Origin: Malurus cyaneus samueli
Lineage: Eukaryota > Chordata > Aves > Passeriformes > Maluridae
Assembly: GCA_009741485.1 (NCBI GenBank)
Contig: CM019216.1
Location: forward strand, 48,070,789 to 48,134,788
Direction: 5' to 3'
Length of the DNA stretch: 64,000 nucleotides
The notes beneath the pieces were generated by a model. That model saw only the letters and a list, made by a program, of their open reading frames with translations, did not search any database and had not been told where the DNA came from. The translations under genes were made by a program, and so were the position numbers. Below, one piece after another: positions 13,201 through 26,223 of the stretch (position 1 is the first letter of the stretch; every line of letters starts with the position of its first letter).

Positions 13201-14893
13201 GTAAATTATCATAGAATGATTACTCAACTTTTATCCAGTCAATGTTATGCCTCCCTAGTGAACTGGTTTATTGTCAGTATGTCTGTTTCAAAACATGTCT
13301 TCCCTGGAAAGCACTCCTTCATTCAGTTTCTGCTGCTGGAAGCAGGCAACAGCTTGAAGCCAGCAGCTGCTCTTGAACAAAGCAGGTAGAGAGGCAGAAA
13401 GGCTGCCGAATCCATAACAATAAGCACATCATGACATAATTACAGTAAATCTCCAGAATGGTCTGTACACACAAAATGCCATATGTTTTGGACAGGGGAA
13501 GTGTACAATAGCAAAATCGTGGTATAACATAAGCATTTCCCACAATAGTCCTGTTAGCTTGAAATTGATTTTTTATCTTGAAAATTATCATTGACAGAAC
13601 AGAAGATAATATTTGAATGGTCAGCTAGTTAGCCTGAAGGGGATATAATTAATATCCTGGAGGGCAAGAGCAGATGATAGAAAGGTTTGGGGGGATTTTA
13701 CAATGGTAAGTGTGCATAATCTAATACTGGTGCATCCATTTAACCTTTCTGTGATATGCTCTTCTTTCACCACTGCATGTAGTAGCAGCTCTGTTTTCTA
13801 AATGTCTTCATTTGACTTTGAACAGGTTAATAGGATTTATTGCTCCTGCAGGCTGCCTACACAAAACAGATTGTCAATATGGGCAATACTTTGTGGTCTG
13901 CCAGGGAATAATAGACCACTTTCTCCCTGCTTTTAGGAAGTGATTTAGTTTCCTGAAGATTTAGGTACAAAAGGGAGAAGGGGGGGGCAGGTAGTTTTTC
14001 TGTGTGAGTCTAGCGTGAGCTGGCACTGCTAAATAGCCACTTGGCATTTGCTGCATCAGCTGGTGGTGTTTGCCTCATTTTCAGATGGCAGCCTCCTGAC
14101 TCTCCATTAGTGATGCCTGCAGAAAATTTGCTGTGGCTAGGTAGCGATGGTATACAAAATACATAACCCAGATACATTTCAAAGATTGCAGTGGACTTGC
14201 AAACATTTTCTGTTGCAAACTGCATGGATTGATCTCATCTTCAAAAGCATTAATCTGTTAAATCATTGTTTTGTACTCTGTCTGAACCTACATTTTAGGT
14301 TTCAGTGGCTTTGTGTTTTGTAAAGATCGTTCTAAAATCTCTGCGTATCATAAGAAAAGGATTTTTCTCCAGGCTGTTAGCTCTTTTTTTGCTGTGATTA
14401 TTGCTTCCTGCTGCAACCATCAGAATATAACAATGCAGCAAATTTTACAGAAATGTGAATTACATGAAATGAACAAATTGTCATTTCTCAAGTATCAGAT
14501 CTTTCCAAGTGACTTCGGTGTGTTTATACTTTCATGAGTTGTGATGCTCTGACTGACTGGAAGAGGTTGGTGACATTAAAAATTATTATACTGATTATAT
14601 GTAAAACATGGGTAAGTAATAGATGCTGTGTTTCTAATCTCTTTTTGATCCTGGAAATAATACTGCTCTCAGAGGTTCAGAGGAAGTAGTGGTCATTTAA
14701 TCCTATGATGCTTAAATATGGGGGTGAACCACATCCTACCACAGGACATTGTATCCTCTATCCTGAAATACTCCTTTTGTGTAGCTGTTCAGCTTCCTTA
14801 AACTTGTTGATTTATTTTAATTGAAAAAGTCTAAAAGAATGTGGCTAAGAAAAAGGAATGAGGGTTTTTTTGGGTTGTTTTTTTTGTTTTTTG

Positions 14894-14916
14894 TTTTTTT
14901 TTTTTTTTTTTTTTTT
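14894..14916 (-). repeat. Poly-T run
   Basis: A run of 23 T lies at the end of a T-rich tract that begins near 14865, with an A-run and CCACCCACC just after it at 14937-14955. No adjacent retroposon is recognised on the minus strand. Confidence 0.9.
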
Positions 14917-15350
14917 GTGTCCTGGTAATTCTATGGTAAAAAAAAAAACCACCCACCAAACAAAAAATCCTGACACATTTGTTTCCAAAGTCATATGGAA
15001 ATTATTATCCTTTTGTGCACTTACTGGGAATTGCTTTGGATGGTGAGATCCACCTCAACTCAGATATTAACAAGAATTCATGATCTTCCAGAAAAATAAA
15101 ATTAATCCCACCTATTACCAGACAAGGGATTTCTAGGCAGGAGACAGCCGCAGATGACAGCTGAACGAGCACCCTGCACTTGAGCAATGTTTGATCTGGG
15201 GACTTTGATCTCCAAACAGCTCTGAACTTGGAGCTGAACTTTGAAAAGTGTCTTCCTCAGCTCTAACACACTTAGGAGCAACAGGCTCCATTTGATCCAT
15301 ATCTCCTCAGAGAGCTCGACTCAGCCCATGAAGTTTTGAAAAAGTCTCAA

Positions 15351-15415
15351 GGGGAATTTTGAAAAGTATTTAGGCCATTAGCTGCCTCATAGAGGGATTT
15401 GGTGGCATTTTGGAG
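15351..15415. repeat. Possible ancient MITE-like remnant
   Basis: GAATTTTGAAAAGTATTTAG followed by GCTGCCTCA, then GAGGGATTTGGTGGCATTTT, has the layout of old palindromic DNA-transposon repeats common in turtle and crocodilian genomes. In those, a TTTTGAAAAG/TATTTAGG block faces an inverted partner across a central axis. Resemblance is from memory, and the copy is degenerate and short. Confidence 0.35.
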
Positions 15416-17134
15416 TCAGCATATGCAGCTGTATAGATCATTCAGGAGGTTTAGAAATCTTCTCTAACTTCAAATGTTTAAACAAAACCTCATTGAAATT
15501 AAAAAGTAACATTCTTCTGAAAGACTGTTAAGTTTGTTTTTTTTCTCTCAAACAGACTGCCAGTTAGAAAAGTGCAAGCAATTTTAAACTTCTAAGAAAT
15601 TACATATTAACTCCTGGTTTGTGTACACAAACACAGAAGTGAATTTATCATCACTTCTGGAAAGCTAGCTCTTTTTAAAATTTTATTTTTAATACTTAAG
15701 GAGGTGTACAAGAACCTGCCATTCTTTTCCAGTGTCTACAATTACTTTCAAAAATCTGATAATTTTCAAAATGGCTTCTAAAAGTCTCTGTGATTGTCTA
15801 TAAAGAATTTTTTAATATGAATCCTATAATCCAGCATTTTTCTGTACAAAAGAGTTAGTAAATCAGACTCACCTGGTCAGATTCATATTCAACCTTTTTT
15901 CAAAGACTGTCCGAGAGACTTAATTTTCACATGAAAAAGACCTATTAGCTGGTAATGGTGAATGTCTGAATAGTTAAACTGTTCACCATGCCTTCCTATA
16001 GCTTGCCTACTGAAATTTGAAAACATAGCCTTTGTTCATTTAGCATTTCTTATTGTAAATTCAAAGTCACTACTTGTGTTGTTTGTTGCAGTTGTTATTG
16101 CTTGATTGTTGATGCTGTTGTTGTAATTTGATTTTATCATGTAGGATTCTTGCCACTCACTTTGATCACTTAGGCTATCAAATACCATTCAGGGTGAAAT
16201 CAAAAACTAAGTATATTATTGTGTCAGACTGTTTTTGCAGAACTGCCATCGTATTCTATAAATTTATATTTGTTTGCCAAAGCTACATTAGTGTTCCAGA
16301 CACGTGACATAGCAGCTACTGAGCATTACTGAGCTTTACGTGAGTTGATAGAATACAGTACATTTGTCTGATTTTTCTTTTTTCCCCTCATTTAACACAA
16401 ATGGCACTTGTCAAAATTGCAACCTGCTAACTTAAATTTGGGCATGATTCAGCAGCCTCCACACACAAAGGTACTTTGGCTTCACCTCGTGCAATCTGGA
16501 GCCTTTGTTTGCTCTCCTTCTTGACAAATAGCTGCTCTAAAGTTACAGAGACAGACAGACTGACATGGAAGAGCACGCAGCAATTTGGAACAGCATGGCT
16601 TGGATTTTTTCAATGCCATCTCAATAATAATACACCTGTGAGTAAAGCAGGTGATTGGAAGTGCAGCGGATGCATACAGACAGATGGATTAAGACAGCAG
16701 TAATTGTGCTTTCGCTTGATTATAATATTAACAGGCTCCAGGTGATTTCTATTTTTCACAGCGTCACTCATCTCAACAAATCCCAGCAGGCTTGGAAGCA
16801 GGGTAGAGATGCATCCTGCTTTTCACACGAACCTGTTTCCAGAGTGAGCACTTAAGAGAGTTCTTCTGTCAAAAAGCAATTAGCTTCTGCAGTCTAGGGT
16901 GCCACTTAGAATATCCAGGCTCATGTGTTTCATCATAAAATTGACCTTTTTAATTTTTTATGCCTGAGATTCCCCACTAAAAGAGTAAGCATTAAAAAAT
17001 ACAACCCTAGAGAAAATACTGAAGGCGCATGTAGAATTTATTAAAGGATGTCTGGCCCTGAAGTGCTGCAGATAGGAACTCCATCTGAATATAATAAATA
17101 TGAAGTATGCATTATTGTGCCCTTAATTTTTAAA

Positions 17135-17171
17135 TAATTGGTGTCATTATGTAGCATAATGATACCAATTA
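17135..17171. repeat. 17-bp inverted repeat, 3-nt spacer
   Basis: The left arm 17135-17151 (TAATTGGTGTCATTATG) pairs with the right arm 17155-17171 (CATAATGATACCAATTA) at 16 of 17 positions, and the single mismatch is a G-T wobble if read as RNA. The spacer is TAG. The surrounding DNA is AT-rich and contains homeodomain-like TAAT cores. It may be a palindromic regulatory site or a transposon remnant. Confidence 0.9.
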
Positions 17172-17872
17172 CATAAAAAGCATAAGAAAGCAATATGTGC
17201 TACATTTACAGACTCACATTTTTCCTGTAATAATTGCTTTTCCATACAAATAGCATCTGCTTGCTGATACCTTTGAATTACTGTGTAGAAATTATCCCAA
17301 CGTTCTGCTTTTTTAGTAGCAGTGCCTGTCTTGGGAACGTATTTTGGACAAAATTTTGCACCATTTTGGTGTAATGGAGACTTTCAATTGGCATTGGCAT
17401 TCAGGATAAGCAAAGAAATACCTCTTTTGCACAGACAACTTGAGTAAAACTATTGCCAGCAACAGTAACGTCTTCCCTCTGTCTCTGGGATCTATCAAGT
17501 AGAGTTTCAATAGTGCAATAGTACTCAAGATTCAAAGCACAAATAGATGTGAAGCTTTAGAAATATCTGGGAGAAGCTGGCAGAGGTTCAGAACATTCCT
17601 TCAGTATTTTGCTCTAAAATTTAGTAGCAAGTTTCACTCACATCTCTACTGCTTAGACAGAAAGAGGACATGACAGCACCTTTAGCCCTGCTTGGAAGTG
17701 GTGTGAGGTCAGCTAAGAGTCTGGAAGCTGACATCTATTCTGACTTACAAATTGGTGTGTAATATCCCTACAAAAATGATCCTCTCTTGTAGAAAGATAG
17801 AGACAGTGCAGAGAAGAGCAAATGTAGAAGGAAGGTAGAATATTCATCTGTACAACATACATACATCTATGC

Positions 17873-17897
17873 GTGTGTGTGTGTGTATGTGTGTGTG
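17873..17897. repeat. (GT)n microsatellite
   Basis: About 12 GT dinucleotides are present, interrupted once by TATG. It lies within unique intronic sequence and is a likely length-polymorphic marker. Confidence 0.95.
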
Positions 17898-20194
17898 CAA
17901 TGAATGAAGCAGAACTCACTGCAGTCTCTGTAGAGGAAATCTTTGGCCAATGTGCTGTAGAACATTAATATAACATGTAAAGAAATAGTCAGGATTTATG
18001 ATTTGTGTCACTCATTTGTGTGCATACAGCTTCAGACCCGGTCTCTGCTGTCTGGATAATTTGTAGAAAATCAGCAAAGGCATTTTTATGTAGACATGAT
18101 ATAGGCATCAGAATAATTCAGCTGTTCATCAGCTTCAGAACCCAATGTCTGACATTGCCAATGAAAATGTTTCAGAATAAACTGGAAGTTAATCCAGTTC
18201 CTTAACGAATTTGTTGGGTCAGTTTTGTACTCCAGTCTGAATAATGGCACATGAGAAATAATTTTTGCTAGAGGATGGGCCATCCTTTAAGAAAGTATCA
18301 AATAGTTTCATTTTCCATGAGAAAGGAAACAAAACAAAAATAGACAAAACTACTAAAAGCCACAGGAAAATCCACCCATCCTGTGCCCTTTAATCGCTTG
18401 GAAATCCTCACCTCTGAAACTTTTCCATGCACAGTAGGCTACTTCTGCTTTTCCCTTTACTCACTGGGGATGCTCTAGCTCATTAAATTGTATGTCCTCT
18501 TTCTATCATTTCCCAAGAGTTCAGTTTTGCACTCCCAAAGCTTTATTTCTTTAACCTTTCTCTTGTCTTCTTTGCTCTTTATGCAAAATGGTGCTGCTTT
18601 TGTTTCACCTTTCTCCATCTTTGCTGAATCGCCCTAAAGCCTTATGTTTTGCCTTAAAGTTTTTGAAAAATTCAAATTTATGGAAAGGATTCTGACTATG
18701 ACCACCTTAATCTTTTTCCTTACCATACAACTTCCATTTGTTTTCCAGCCATTCCTCTCCAATTAGAAACTACTCTCTGCTCCAAAATCCTCTTTGAAAC
18801 TCTCTGTTGTCTCATTCTCATGGCAAATATTTCTTCTCAGCTTTTGCTTCATGCTGTCTTTACTGTGCATTTTTGTCTTGTTATTTAAGTGCTAAGTCCA
18901 CTGGGGTACATGGTGACAGTTTATTTTTTTTTTATAGTACTCGGTGTAATATTATTGCCCTTTGTAAAGCAATAGTGAAGGCACATAAAGACTGCTAAGT
19001 CAATTTGAAGGAAAGCCTCCAATGATTAATGAACTTGTCGTATCAACTAGGACAACTGCTAATCATTGTTGAGGTACTGACAAATGTAACAGCTGTTAAT
19101 TACACCAGCTGCAGCCTGCCTAGTGCTCAGGCAGTTTTACTATCATTAAAATAGCAAGAAATTGCTGAAAGTTACTTTGTCATTGTTTCCTTCCCTTCAC
19201 TATACCTGCTGGAGTAAGAAATACAGCGTTCTGGATTTTGCTTGTTAATGAGTTATTTAGGTTTAAGCTCCCACAAGCCCCAGTGTGAGGAGAAGGAGCA
19301 CAGGCAGACACGGAGGGCTGAAGCAGTCAAGAGAAGAAAGCACTGTACTTAGAAAACTAATTTTCCTCTAAGTATGGTAGATTGCAGCTCTCTGAAGCAG
19401 AGTCCTCGCTTTCAAAAAACCAATTTCTGGCAGATTGCAGAGGTTATTCCCCTTTGGTTTTCCAGCATCAGACAGGAGATGGGAATGGTGGGCCCTCTCT
19501 CAGGGGGATGTCAGCTTCACAAAAAAACAGATGGGACCTGACAGGCTATTTCCAAGAGACCGAGTCTCTGAAGCAGGAAGCAGGGATGCCTGAACAGCCA
19601 TGGGGAAAGCTCCTGCTTTTACACTGGGTGAATCAAGGACTCTTTTGACAGGAGGCAGCATCCTTTCACAGGCTACCAACTGTCCTCTTTGTTATGTGAC
19701 AATCCTACCAGTCAAAGGTTGTGCTATGAATTGAGAATTACTTGGTTAGGGTAATGTTTGACCTGTGCAACACAAGCTGTCTCTGGTTGATTTTGACAAG
19801 AACCGTTTGTTTTGCCTTGTCAGTGGGTGCCCCTCCCTCAATCTCCAGCCCCACCTCACTGGTCACATCATGACCTCCTCCTCCTGAGCTGACATTTAAG
19901 TTTCACCCACAAGGGACACGAAGCATCCCACTTTTTCTTATTTCCTACAAATCCTTCAAACTAAAAAGAAATTCTTTTCTGAAGATACTTTAAATATTAG
20001 CAGTCGGAGATTTACTTGTGAGAACCTTTGAAATTCAAATCTCTCATCTTGAAAACGTAATTAAGTGTTTGCAGAAGATGCACATTGCATCCGTCAGAAA
20101 AAGGCTGTCCCTGAGGAGCTAGAGCTGTGCTTTGCAGGCGTGCAAACAGGTACTCCTCTTCACCAGCTGCAGAAAAGTGTGCCAGCTTTTTAGC

Positions 20195-20220
20195 AACTGA
20201 TGAGAATGAGCTCATCAGTT
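20195..20220. repeat. 10-bp inverted repeat, 6-nt spacer
   Basis: AACTGATGAG at 20195-20204 is exactly complementary to CTCATCAGTT at 20211-20220, with AATGAG between them. No transposon ends or other elements are recognised around it. Confidence 0.85.
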
Positions 20221-23200
20221 AGAAACAAAAAAAAAAAAAGGAGGCTGGATGAAAAGGGGTGATATGCAGATCCTGCTCTAGTCTGCTGAACAATGGTGTT
20301 AAGCTTGTTTGTTATTGGAGAAAGGTGGAAAGATGGATACTCCAGAGGGCCACTCAGCTCATAGATACTCGTTCTACTTAAAACAGAAATGCACTGAAAA
20401 TGCAGATATAGGTTTGGGCCATGGCTCATGTGCCAGACAACGTGTTTGGGCTCTTTCTCAGTGCAGATATTGAGGTCTTGTCTACAAGGGGATGTGAAAA
20501 TCCCTGTTGGAACTGGTGGTCATTTCAAACAGTTGTCTTGGGACAGGTGCTTTCCATCCTTGAAAAAAGGGAGATGGGATTAAAACCTCACCAGCACAGG
20601 AGGCAAGGATCTAAATACGGCCTGAACCCAAGAACTGAAAGCTGTATAGCATAGCCCATGAAGTGATTCTGCTTTAAGTGTCCTCCTGTCTTCGTGGGCT
20701 GTGGCAGGTCTGATTTGACCACCATGGAATCACTGTGGATGCCATGGATGCCTTTGAGAGCTGGAATATGGGCACAGCACTTGTAGCTCAGTGCCCCATC
20801 CTCTCTTTATGATTCTTAGAAAGCAACTTTATCATTGCGTCTTGCAGAGCTATTCCTGACACAACCAAAAGTTATAATTAGGGTCAGACAGCTTTATATA
20901 TTATCAGACAACATTATATCTTTTAAGCAGCTTTCTGTCTTCCAGGAAAGGCACTTCACCCTGACATAGTTAATAGAGTTATTGCTTGTTGCAATATTAG
21001 GAGCAGATTTCTTGTCATCATTAACATGTATTTAAATGGATTTCAAATATCTAGGAAATTAAACCCAGTGTAATATAAACATTATGTCAAGTTGGATTTT
21101 TGATACAAATCAATGTATTTATAGCTGGGCACCCATTCACGCAAGGGTATGCATTTGTTCATTGAGTTTTAATTAATAGAATCCTTGACAATTTCTCTTT
21201 AGACCTTTATTATCCCTTTCTTTTAATGCACTTCATTCATCACTTTTAAAAATTAGACCAATTTAGTTGCATAATTTGAATCCATAATTGAATCTGCTAG
21301 CTACTCTCAGACTTTACAAGTTAATCAAATGGCGTAGTTTTAAACACATTTTCAGTGCATGGGTAAAACTGTGCCAACGAACAACTAGCCCATTTAAAAT
21401 GGGAAAGTTTACTTCCAGACCAGGTTCTATGCTGATTAAACTTCTTCTCCAGACTAAATTTTTCCAATCCCTGACAAAATTAATAGCATAAGACTATGTG
21501 GAAGGATGAATAAAGCGTAATTCTAGTTAGGAATGGGAAATGACAAATAAATGAAAAATCCTATCTGGGGTGGAAAAGAGATGTGAAATTGAACAGCGCT
21601 GGAACCATATGTCAAATGCCTTCACAGAAAGCGGCAGGAAAGGAAAATCCCCACAGTATCTCTGTGAAAACACCAGCGCCAACTGTTTCTCCTTACTAGA
21701 ATGCTGCGGACTCACCAGGGACATCTAACCTGGTCTAGCATTTGACAAGTCTCTGTTTATGTGTGCTGTCACCCAGACAATATCCACCCCCCAATTCTCT
21801 CTTCCTCTAGGGCTAAAAAAGCTACTCATAAGCTTCCAGAAAGAAACTCAAGTAAATTAGGCAGGACTGACAGCTATCAGAACTGGTGACTACATCAGAA
21901 AGTTGCTTTGTTTTAAGCCCTGACATGTTTGAATTGCACCTTCTATCAGATTTGCATGGATTTGTGTCAGAATTTAGTTGAAAAGTATGGCAAGCGAATA
22001 ATGTTTCATCTATATAGATAAAACATTTCTGAGGATAGGTGTGTGTGTGAAATAGGAGAAAAGATTATGTGGATTTTCTTGGAAAATAAGGATTTTAAAA
22101 TTCAGGGAATGCCATTATGAATGTCCATAGTATTAATTTATTTTCCTGCTCCCAGCTGTATAACTTTACCAGCAAAAACATAGATGCGTATGTTGTTATA
22201 TTAAAATAAATCTGAAATCTAGTAGTGAGAATTACTTAAGCTACAACAGCAGAAAAGTAGTTTTGTTGATATATTCTACATCTCTTTCAGAAATCTTTGC
22301 TTTTGTGGCTGTATTGATTCTCAGTGCAGATATATGCTTCCATTTTAATATTATACCTCTGCTTTTTTCTTGCTTTGTTGGCTTGTGGGCAAAAATGTTG
22401 AGTAAACGCTTCAGTGCAAGCAACATAATCCTTTGCGTTTTCACTCAACAAAAGAAACATTATTTTTAGAGCATAAAATAAATAAATTTTGGCAGCACTA
22501 GAATGTCTTGCAAATTACACATTGTAGCTCCATTGATGTAATAACTATTAACTCTCTGAAGTTAACGGTCTTGAAGTTCTTAGCAGCTTTTCTGGACGGC
22601 CAATAGGGCCATCCACCTAATGACCTGCAGGCAGCATGGTGTTACTTGTGACAATAGGCAGTGAGCCCCAGATGTCAGGAAAAAAAAGAACTGGAAAGGG
22701 AAAGGTCAAGACCTGGCAGTGAAATGAGTAACATTTCTTTCCACTGCTCTTAGTTCTCTTCCTTTGCTTTATTCCTTTGCTGTTAGCATCACCCAAATCT
22801 TGTCACTTCCTCCTCACTTTCCTCTAATTCAAAAGAAAGCAACAGCTCCTAACACATGTGCAGTCAAATCTTCACTCCACTTTTTGGAGAAAACTTTCAA
22901 CCTTTCATCTATTCCAGATCCGTAAGATTGCCTTCCACCCAGCGCATGAACTTCTCTCAGATCTGTTACACATTTGGTTCTGTATACACCTGTATTTCAT
23001 TGATGAACAACTGCTGGTCGAGGCTTGCTCCTCTGGGTGTGTGGTTGTGTTTGTGGGCTGCCTCCCCTATCCCAATATTGTTGTGAACTCAGGAATTCTG
23101 GTGCTACTTCTTCTGCAGAAAAGGAAATTATTGCAGCACCATTGCACAGTGATGCTATACATTTCAACACTTCTTTTCATTGGTAAATGCCTGGAATAGT

Positions 23201-24235
23201 TCCAAATCATTGGACTGTTAATTAAACTATTTATGTATATTTTTATCTTAAATAAATTATGCAGAGACTATAGTAGATATAAAGAATGCTCTGAGAGCAG
23301 TTTGTTGTTCTAAAAAAAAGACCATTTCTTTCTCAGAATTTCAATTAATATTTGGCTAAAAGCCAAAGAAAGAATAACAAAGATCTAAAATATACTTCTC
23401 AGATTGATTTTTTTTAATAGATTTATACTTTTTAAAATAAGTTCTACTAGATTCTAAGTCCCCAAACCTGGGCTCATTTCCAAATTTAAGCTTGAAGATT
23501 TATTGCATTCTTACCCTCTATTCTGCTTCCCAGGCACTATCTGCTTTTGGCAATTAATACAAACGTTACAGGGTTTGATTTGCTTCACTGCAGCATGTGA
23601 ACTCAATTTCTCTTCATTTGTAGCTTTGAAATAGCATAAGCCTCTCCGTGACAGTTTTTCACATTGCTGTGGCACTGCCTACTGAGCTGTGGGTGCACAC
23701 CATCACAGTCAGCTGTACAGAACACATCCCTTTTCTTTTAGTTCAGATGCACCCACTTCGTGCCGTGTCAAGGCAGGAATTCTGACAGACAGATATCAAC
23801 ATCAAATTTGAGCTGGTATCAGTAAACACTGTAGAGACACATATCAAAATTGCTCCTGTGTCAGAATTTCTGATCAGGAAGAAAAGTGTTCATCAGACAC
23901 AGAAAAGAAAAATGACCAATCAAATGCAGTTGAGAGTAAAGTCATCCTATGTACACAAATATCTGTAACTCTTCTGTGGTCCAGAACCAGCCTGTTCCCA
24001 GCTATAACTGGGAGCAGACTGGAGAGCCTGGTGATCAATGTAGCTGCAGCAACAGCTGAGCACAGGGTCAGCTGGCCATCCCACAACCAAAGGATGAATC
24101 CTCCTGGATGGGCTGATAGGGTTTGACAGCTGTTCTACCCTGCTCCAGCAGTTCCAATACGTGGACCACATACAACAAAATTAATATTGTACCCATTGTC
24201 CTTAAAATCAGTCTTTCATTCCTCTCTGTGGCACT

Positions 24236-24597
24236 TTTGAGATGGGGGCAGGAATTAATATCTTCTCTGTGGTGACCAGTGACAGGACCCGAGGAAATGG
24301 CCTGAAGCTCTGTCAGGGGAGGTTTAAGTTGGGTATCAGGAAAAGGTTTTTGATCCAGAGGGTGGCTGAGCACTGGAACAGGCTCCCAGGGGAGGTGGTC
24401 ACAGCACCAGCCTGACAGAGCTCAAACAGTCTCATTACAACCTGTGAAAATAATGTGTCAAAAGTGTCAGGCACATGGTGTGACTCTTGGGGATGATCCT
24501 GCACAAGGCCAGGAGTTAGACTCAATGGCCCTTGAGGATCCCTTCCAACTAAGCTTATTCTGTGATTTATTCTGTGAATCTGTGATTCTGTGATTCT
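24236..24597 (+). mobile_element. CR1 LINE 3' end
   Basis: The plus strand carries a readable remnant of the CR1 ORF2 C-terminus: [19 protein letters not shown], then [20 protein letters not shown] and RLPGEVV. A diverged 3' UTR follows, with the usual GGAGTTAGACTCAATGGCCC and CCCTTCCAAC motifs at about 24510-24550. Tandem TGATTCTG-type 8-mers end at 24597. It is 5'-truncated and has an internal deletion after the EVV segment. Together with the other copies it points to an avian genome. It lies in the same orientation as NKAIN2. Confidence 0.92.
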
Positions 24598-26198
24598 CCA
24601 ACTCCTGTAGTATTGCAGTAACCCTTGAGAATCTGGAAGATGACAATTCTTCCTTCATCATCAGAGTTTTTCTTATTTGTATTGAACCTCACAAGGCTTT
24701 ATAACAGGGTAAAAGAAACAAACTACTAATGATCTTTAAGTTAGATTAATGTGCTTGCATCTCTTTTTATTCTCCTTTATAATAATGGAGTGGACATCAG
24801 TCCAGTGTTATGAGACCGTTAAAAAGGAAATGAGGAAATTTAGAGAAAACAAATGCATCTACCTCACACAACAGAAACCACCCAAAAATACCCAGAAAAT
24901 ACCTTACAGGCTAGAAACATTGTGCTCTGTCTGAATTTATCTACCTGTGAGGCAACCATTTTTCTAGTCCAGTTACAGCACACTTTAAATTGCACAGTTG
25001 TCAGACTCAAAGTATTACACACTTGATATGTGCAGCTAAGAGTTTATTGAGACCAACTAAAGACTTAACAATCTTTATCAAAATCTGATCAAAACACATT
25101 ATTAGTCAAATTACAATTATACAAATACTCTGGTTTATCCAATTGTTAGAGAAAGTTCTGAATAACCTTTCAGTTAAAATTGTTATGTAAAAACTTTCCG
25201 GTACATACCCCTTTCTCTGGTGTTACCCTCATCCTTTTAGTCTTCTGGGCTTAAAGCTGTGATGTCAGTTTTACTTGTACTGTATCACAGTCTGAAATTT
25301 GAGTAACTGAAATGCAGCATGCCTTCTTCTGGGCTATCCTGCTGCTGAAAAGACAGGCTTTATAAATATGTGATTATTATACATGAAATTATACATTAGA
25401 AATACTGAAGGATGGTAGAAAGAGTTATGCTCATTCTCAATATACTTTTTTTTCAGAGAAAACCGTTTCTCACAGTCTTTTTCACAGCCTGCTAGAGTGA
25501 AAAAGATTTCTTCTTATCCTATTTTCCTCTGAAGAATTAAAAGGTAGAAAAGCCAAGAATGAAGAAAGCTGAGGAAAAAAACCCAAGACTAAAATATGGT
25601 ATTTGTGTGATAATATAGATGAAGAAAATTAGACATTCTTTAAAATTAAACAAATATGTTTAACCTCCCATTCATCTCTATCATTAACAGATATAGGTCT
25701 GGTACTGGGAAAGACATCTGAAAATGTAAACTGTGTCAAAAAATAGTAGCTCAAATGTCATAGAGATTCATCAGAGATGTGGGTTGTTCACTGATCTATC
25801 TCCCCTAAGATTTACTTGCACTAAAACATCTGCATTACAGGATTCCTCTTAGTACTGTGTTTGGGCTATCCTCACTGACACCACCTGAGAGCTAAGGGGG
25901 CACATCTCCAGGTCATGGGACAGATTTTTGTACTCACCTCAGCGAGTGTTATTGCTTACAAGATTTGCCCCAACATTGCAGGACTGGGAGCTCCTTTGGA
26001 CATAGCATTTTCAAACCTTCTAGTCAGAAAATACTCCCCCTAGTTTGCTTGTTGAATAAGTAAACACTGCACACTCAAAGGCTGTAAGCATCACTGCAAG
26101 AGAGTGTGTGAGGTGTAGGGCCAGAAAACTGGTCTTGGCCCCTGAAGAGACAAAATTGAAACATGAGTTACAAGACACATGCATACTAATCTCCATTT

Positions 26199-26223
26199 AA
26201 AATAAATAAATAAATAAATAAAT
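26199..26223. repeat. (AAAT)n microsatellite
   Basis: About six copies of AAAT lie in a row, in unique intronic sequence. Confidence 0.95.

Larger units (their letters stand above)
9651..15350. other. NKAIN2: Intronic sequence with homopolymer runs
   Basis: This is unique DNA with an A-run at 10247-10267, a T-run at 14894-14916, and a small inverted repeat at 11682-11703 (9-bp arms around a 4-base spacer). The stretch near 11090-11260 is somewhat richer in GC but has no recognised content. No gene is visible. Confidence 0.6.
15416..24235. other. NKAIN2: Intronic sequence; hairpins and possible conserved blocks
   Basis: This is mostly unique AT-rich DNA. Items of note, listed separately, are the near-perfect inverted repeat at 17135-17171, the GT microsatellite at 17873-17897 and a 10-bp-arm hairpin at 20195-20220. 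The stretches 17040-17260 and 19019-19170 have the AT-rich, TAATTA- and CAGCTG-bearing composition often seen in conserved enhancers, but conservation cannot be judged from one sequence. No gene is recognised. Confidence 0.55.

Noticed and set aside
13208..13240. ATCATAGAATGATTAC resembling an inverted CR1 end
   Set aside because: No further CR1 sequence follows, so it is too short to support.
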